A DNA stretch of 53,352 bases from Dysgonamonadaceae bacterium (GTDB lineage Bacteria; Bacteroidota; Bacteroidia; Bacteroidales; Dysgonomonadaceae), in NCBI GenBank assembly GCA_031269865.1, contig JAISYO010000025.1, positions 1-53,352 of the forward strand, read 5' to 3'. The number at the start of each line of letters is the position of its first letter. Positions within the stretch are counted from its first letter, which is position 1. Made by a program: the position numbers and the translations under genes. The notes below the pieces were generated by a model. The model saw only the letters and a list, made by a program, of their open reading frames with translations. It did not search any database and was not told where the DNA came from. Below are positions 50,584 through 53,352 of the stretch, piece after piece.

Positions 50584-51051
50584 TTACGACAAGCTGGACA
50601 CCAACATCCAAACGGTTTTTTCCTGTTCCGAAATAAAATTGCTCAACAATGCCACCGTTCCTTCGTCGTTGTTTTCCGACGCGGCAGCCAAGACTTTGCG
50701 TTCTTGCGCGAGCAAGGTTTTCAGGTAGTCGAGCAACAAATTCGCGATTTCTTTGCCGTCGCTTACCACCCCGCTTTCTTTGATGAGGGATTTTTGCAGG
50801 TAGTCGCTGAAATTGTGCGCGGGGGTTCCGCCCAACATCAATATGCGCTCGGCGACCTCGTCCACTTTTTCGGCGGCATCATCATAAAATTCTTCGTATT
50901 TGGCGTGCAACTGAAAGAATGCCACGCCCTTTACGTTCCAATGAAATCCGCGCAGGTTGGCGTAATAAAGCTGAAAACTTGCCAATAATGTTTGTAATTC
51001 CCCAACGGTGTTTTGCACCGATCCCAATTGTAAATAATCTGTTGTTTTCAT
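50584..51051 (-). CDS. dps: Dps/ferritin-like DNA-protection protein
   Basis: 'FQLYYANLRGFHWNVKGVAFFQLHAKYEEFYDDAAEKVDEVAERILMLGG'; likely ATG 51051. Confidence 0.92.
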   Translation of the reverse strand: MKTTDYLQLGSVQNTVGELQTLLASFQLYYANLRGFHWNVKGVAFFQLHAKYEEFYDDAAEKVDEVAERILMLGGTPAHNFSDYLQKSLIKESGVVSDGKEIANLLLDYLKTLLAQERKVLAAASENNDEGTVALLSNFISEQEKTVWMLVSSLS

Positions 51052-51302
51052 TTTAATCCTGTTTTTTAGTGTTGTTTTTATTATTTGCTTACAAAGATAG
51101 TCGCTCGAAACATACAATCAAAATTTATTTACAACAATGTGATATAGATATTATCTATATTTAGCCGACTCCAAATTTGTGCCTTTAAAATAGCCGTTGA
51201 TTCTTTTTTTGAGATGCTATAAAATATTGATTACCCATTGTGTATTTGCAAGAAATTATTCCGTAGGAGTGTTCAGGCAAGTCCGCAATGACGGCACATC
51301 TC

Positions 51303-51331
51303 ATTAGCACATTAGCATATTAGCACATTAT
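51303..51331. repeat. Short 8-bp tandem repeat
   Basis: ATTAGCAC ATTAGCAT ATTAGCAC ATTAT. Confidence 0.7.
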
Positions 51332-51511
51332 CCCCCCCTCTTAATTCGTAATTAAAAATTACGAAACAACATTCGGCGGTAGCCAATTGCGATTTTGTGT
51401 ATCCCCTGCGGGACATTTTTCGGCATAAGCGAGCATCTTTGCGATAAGTTTGGTTTTTCCAAATTTCTTTCGTACATTTGCAAACGATATACAACTAAAC
51501 GAAAGTGTACC

Positions 51512-53011
51512 ATGCAAACATTTTTTTCAAAAACGATACCTTTGTTCATCATTCTTCTCTTTTTGAGCAGCTGCCAAAAAGATACCCCTGATACCCTCAT
51601 TCCGTTAAGCACGGAAAAAGAGTTGTTGGAATACAAATTGGAAGCCGCCCTGAACCCCCAACTTTCCAACAAAGACGTATCCGGCAAGATTGAAGAAGGA
51701 AAAATCAGCCTGAAACTTCTCTACGGCACCAATGTGAGTAATTTAATCGCCACGTTTTCCTACAAAGGCAAAGAGATACTTGTGCGGGGGGTGGCGCAGG
51801 TATCGGGAAAAACGCCCCATAACCTCGGAAGCCTTACCACCTATACGGTTGTCGCCGAAGACGGAAGCACGGCAACTTATACCGTAAACATCTCATTCAC
51901 ACCACCCATTCCGCATATATACATCAATATAGAAGGCAACAAGGACGTTAGCTCGAAAGATGATTATCTTTCCGCAGATCTTTCCATCGAAGCCAACGAT
52001 TGGGGGCAGGACTATTCGGGGAAAACTCAGATCAAAGGACGGGGAAATTCCACTTGGGGCTTGCCCAAAAAGCCCTACCGCCTGAAATTGGATAAAAAAG
52101 CCTCTCTGCTCGGTTTGGACGAGGAAAAGGACTGGGTGCTTTTAGCCAATTACATCGATCCCACCTTGATGCTGAACGCGGTAGCCTTTAAAATCGGGCA
52201 ATTAGCCGGGTTGAAATACACGAACCACGCCGTCCCTGTTGAATTAACAATAAATGGAAGGTACGCAGGGAATTACCTCTTTACCGAGCAGGTTGAATTA
52301 TCGGCGAGCCGGGTAAATATAGACGAGGATGATGGCGTACTGCTGGAATTGGATCTCAACTACGATGAGGATTTCAAATTCCATTCCAATAACTACGCGC
52401 TGCCCGTGATGGTAAAAGATCCCGACGTGAAATCAGATGCGCATTTTCAACAAATCAAAAGCGATTTTCATCAATTCGAAGACGCGCTGGCTTCCAACTT
52501 GTTTCCGAACAATCAATACAGCAATTTCATTGATATAGAATCGGTTGCGAAATATATATTGATCTATAACCTCACGCACAACATGGAAATTAACCACCCG
52601 AAAAGTGTTTATATGTATAAAGATGCCGGGGGGAAATACACCATGGGACCGATTTGGGATTTCGATTGGGCTTACGACTTCGAAGGGAAAAGTGTGCACT
52701 TCGGTTCCTACACCACCCCGCTGCTCAAAAAATTACCCCAATCCTCGGCAACCGGATACCCCTTCTTTACCCGTTTTTTGGAAGATCCCGAAGTCGTCCG
52801 TATATACCGAGAAACATGGACGCGGTTTCACGCCGAGAAAAAGGGGGAATTGATGGATTACATTGATTGGTACGCCGACAGGATAAAGGAATCGCAAACG
52901 AAAGATCATCTATTGTGGAATAATGGTACGTCCGATTTCAACGGCACGGTTAGCCGCCTCAAAAATTGGTTGGAAGGACGATTCCGCTATATGGACGATG
53001 GGGGTTTTTGA
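51512..53011 (+). CDS. CotH kinase family lipoprotein with N-terminal Ig-like/DUF5018-like domain
   Basis: Lipobox 'LLFLSSCQKD'; 'QIKGRGNSTWGLPKKPYRLKLDKKASLLG', 'WVLLANYIDPTLMLN', 'PIWDFDWAY'. Confidence 0.92.
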   Translation: MQTFFSKTIPLFIILLFLSSCQKDTPDTLIPLSTEKELLEYKLEAALNPQLSNKDVSGKIEEGKISLKLLYGTNVSNLIATFSYKGKEILVRGVAQVSGKTPHNLGSLTTYTVVAEDGSTATYTVNISFTPPIPHIYINIEGNKDVSSKDDYLSADLSIEANDWGQDYSGKTQIKGRGNSTWGLPKKPYRLKLDKKASLLGLDEEKDWVLLANYIDPTLMLNAVAFKIGQLAGLKYTNHAVPVELTINGRYAGNYLFTEQVELSASRVNIDEDDGVLLELDLNYDEDFKFHSNNYALPVMVKDPDVKSDAHFQQIKSDFHQFEDALASNLFPNNQYSNFIDIESVAKYILIYNLTHNMEINHPKSVYMYKDAGGKYTMGPIWDFDWAYDFEGKSVHFGSYTTPLLKKLPQSSATGYPFFTRFLEDPEVVRIYRETWTRFHAEKKGELMDYIDWYADRIKESQTKDHLLWNNGTSDFNGTVSRLKNWLEGRFRYMDDGGF

Positions 53012-53320
53012 TCAATTAAGAATTAAGAGAAAGGGCGTTCAGGGGGTTGGAAGTTTGGGTGTTTGGACGTTCGGAATTGCATCAATAGCGTGGGGCATCG
53101 CCCCTGCCACACCTGAAAAATAAGGTATATTTATCTAAAATTTCCCTTTATTTACACTCATCCCTGCAATTTGTGCCTATAATTTTTTGTTATTTGAATT
53201 TTTTTTCTTTCCTTTGCAGCGTAAACCTTGTGAAAACTTTTTAAGAAGTTGATTTGAATTTTTTTATAAAGGAAAAAGCAAGAGACACACAACATAGCTT
53301 TGTAACATTCAAAACAGTTT

Positions 53321-53352
53321 ATGAGTACCACAATAAATAATGTAATCGAATT
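53321..53352 (+). CDS. 5' end of an unidentified gene truncated by the window edge
   Basis: ATGAGTACCACAATAAATAATGTAATCGAATT, open to the end of the window. Confidence 0.3.
   Translation, partial: MSTTINNVIE

Noticed and set aside
53085-53125. Hairpin GGGGCATCGCCCC
   Set aside because: Short 5-bp stem with a 3-nt loop; too weak to claim a function without genome-wide copy data.
1-53352. CRISPR arrays, cas genes or rRNA operons
   Set aside because: No regularly spaced 24-40-bp repeats, Cas motifs or rRNA sequence seen anywhere in the window.

Overview
Bacteroidetes/Bacteroidales-type chromosome segment. Evidence: TAnnTTTG -7 promoter boxes, NigD-like, GSCFA and DUF4834 proteins, a MurF-Alr fusion, and a PPi-type phosphofructokinase. 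About 46 kb (7.8-53.3 kb) is ordinary core genome: rimP-nusA-infB, ompH-like, murI, psd-pssA, a fucose operon, pyrE, LemA/TPM, miaA, lysA, HtrA, rpoD, OmpA, murF-alr, mdh, pfp, dps and CotH. Three tRNA genes are visible: Asp-GTC, Arg-ACG and an CAT-anticodon tRNA. The accessory part is the left 7.6 kb. A compact ~6.15-kb integrative element (about 1419-7570) sits in the 3' end of tRNA-Asp, bounded by a 14-bp direct repeat of the tRNA end (TGCGGTATGGACGG). It carries a tyrosine integrase, a MerR/excisionase-like HTH protein, a phage/plasmid (gene II/X-like) replication protein, a TonB-like membrane protein and an unrecognised 2-TM protein. A noncoding region after rep has iterated TGCAATA motifs and a 9-bp perfect hairpin. 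The DNA left of attL (1-1419) shows the same end layout (spaced repeat - hairpin - att core) and a decayed integrase. This suggests a second, older element stacked at the same tRNA. Other points worth a look: an A9 homopolymer frameshift splitting a small gene (~36.07 kb), a strong hairpin in the ompA-like 5' UTR, a duplicated start region giving an ATG-TAA mini-uORF before a DUF4143 ATPase, and a secreted Lys-rich peptide with three CC pairs. All family names come from reading the translations; no database search was possible.
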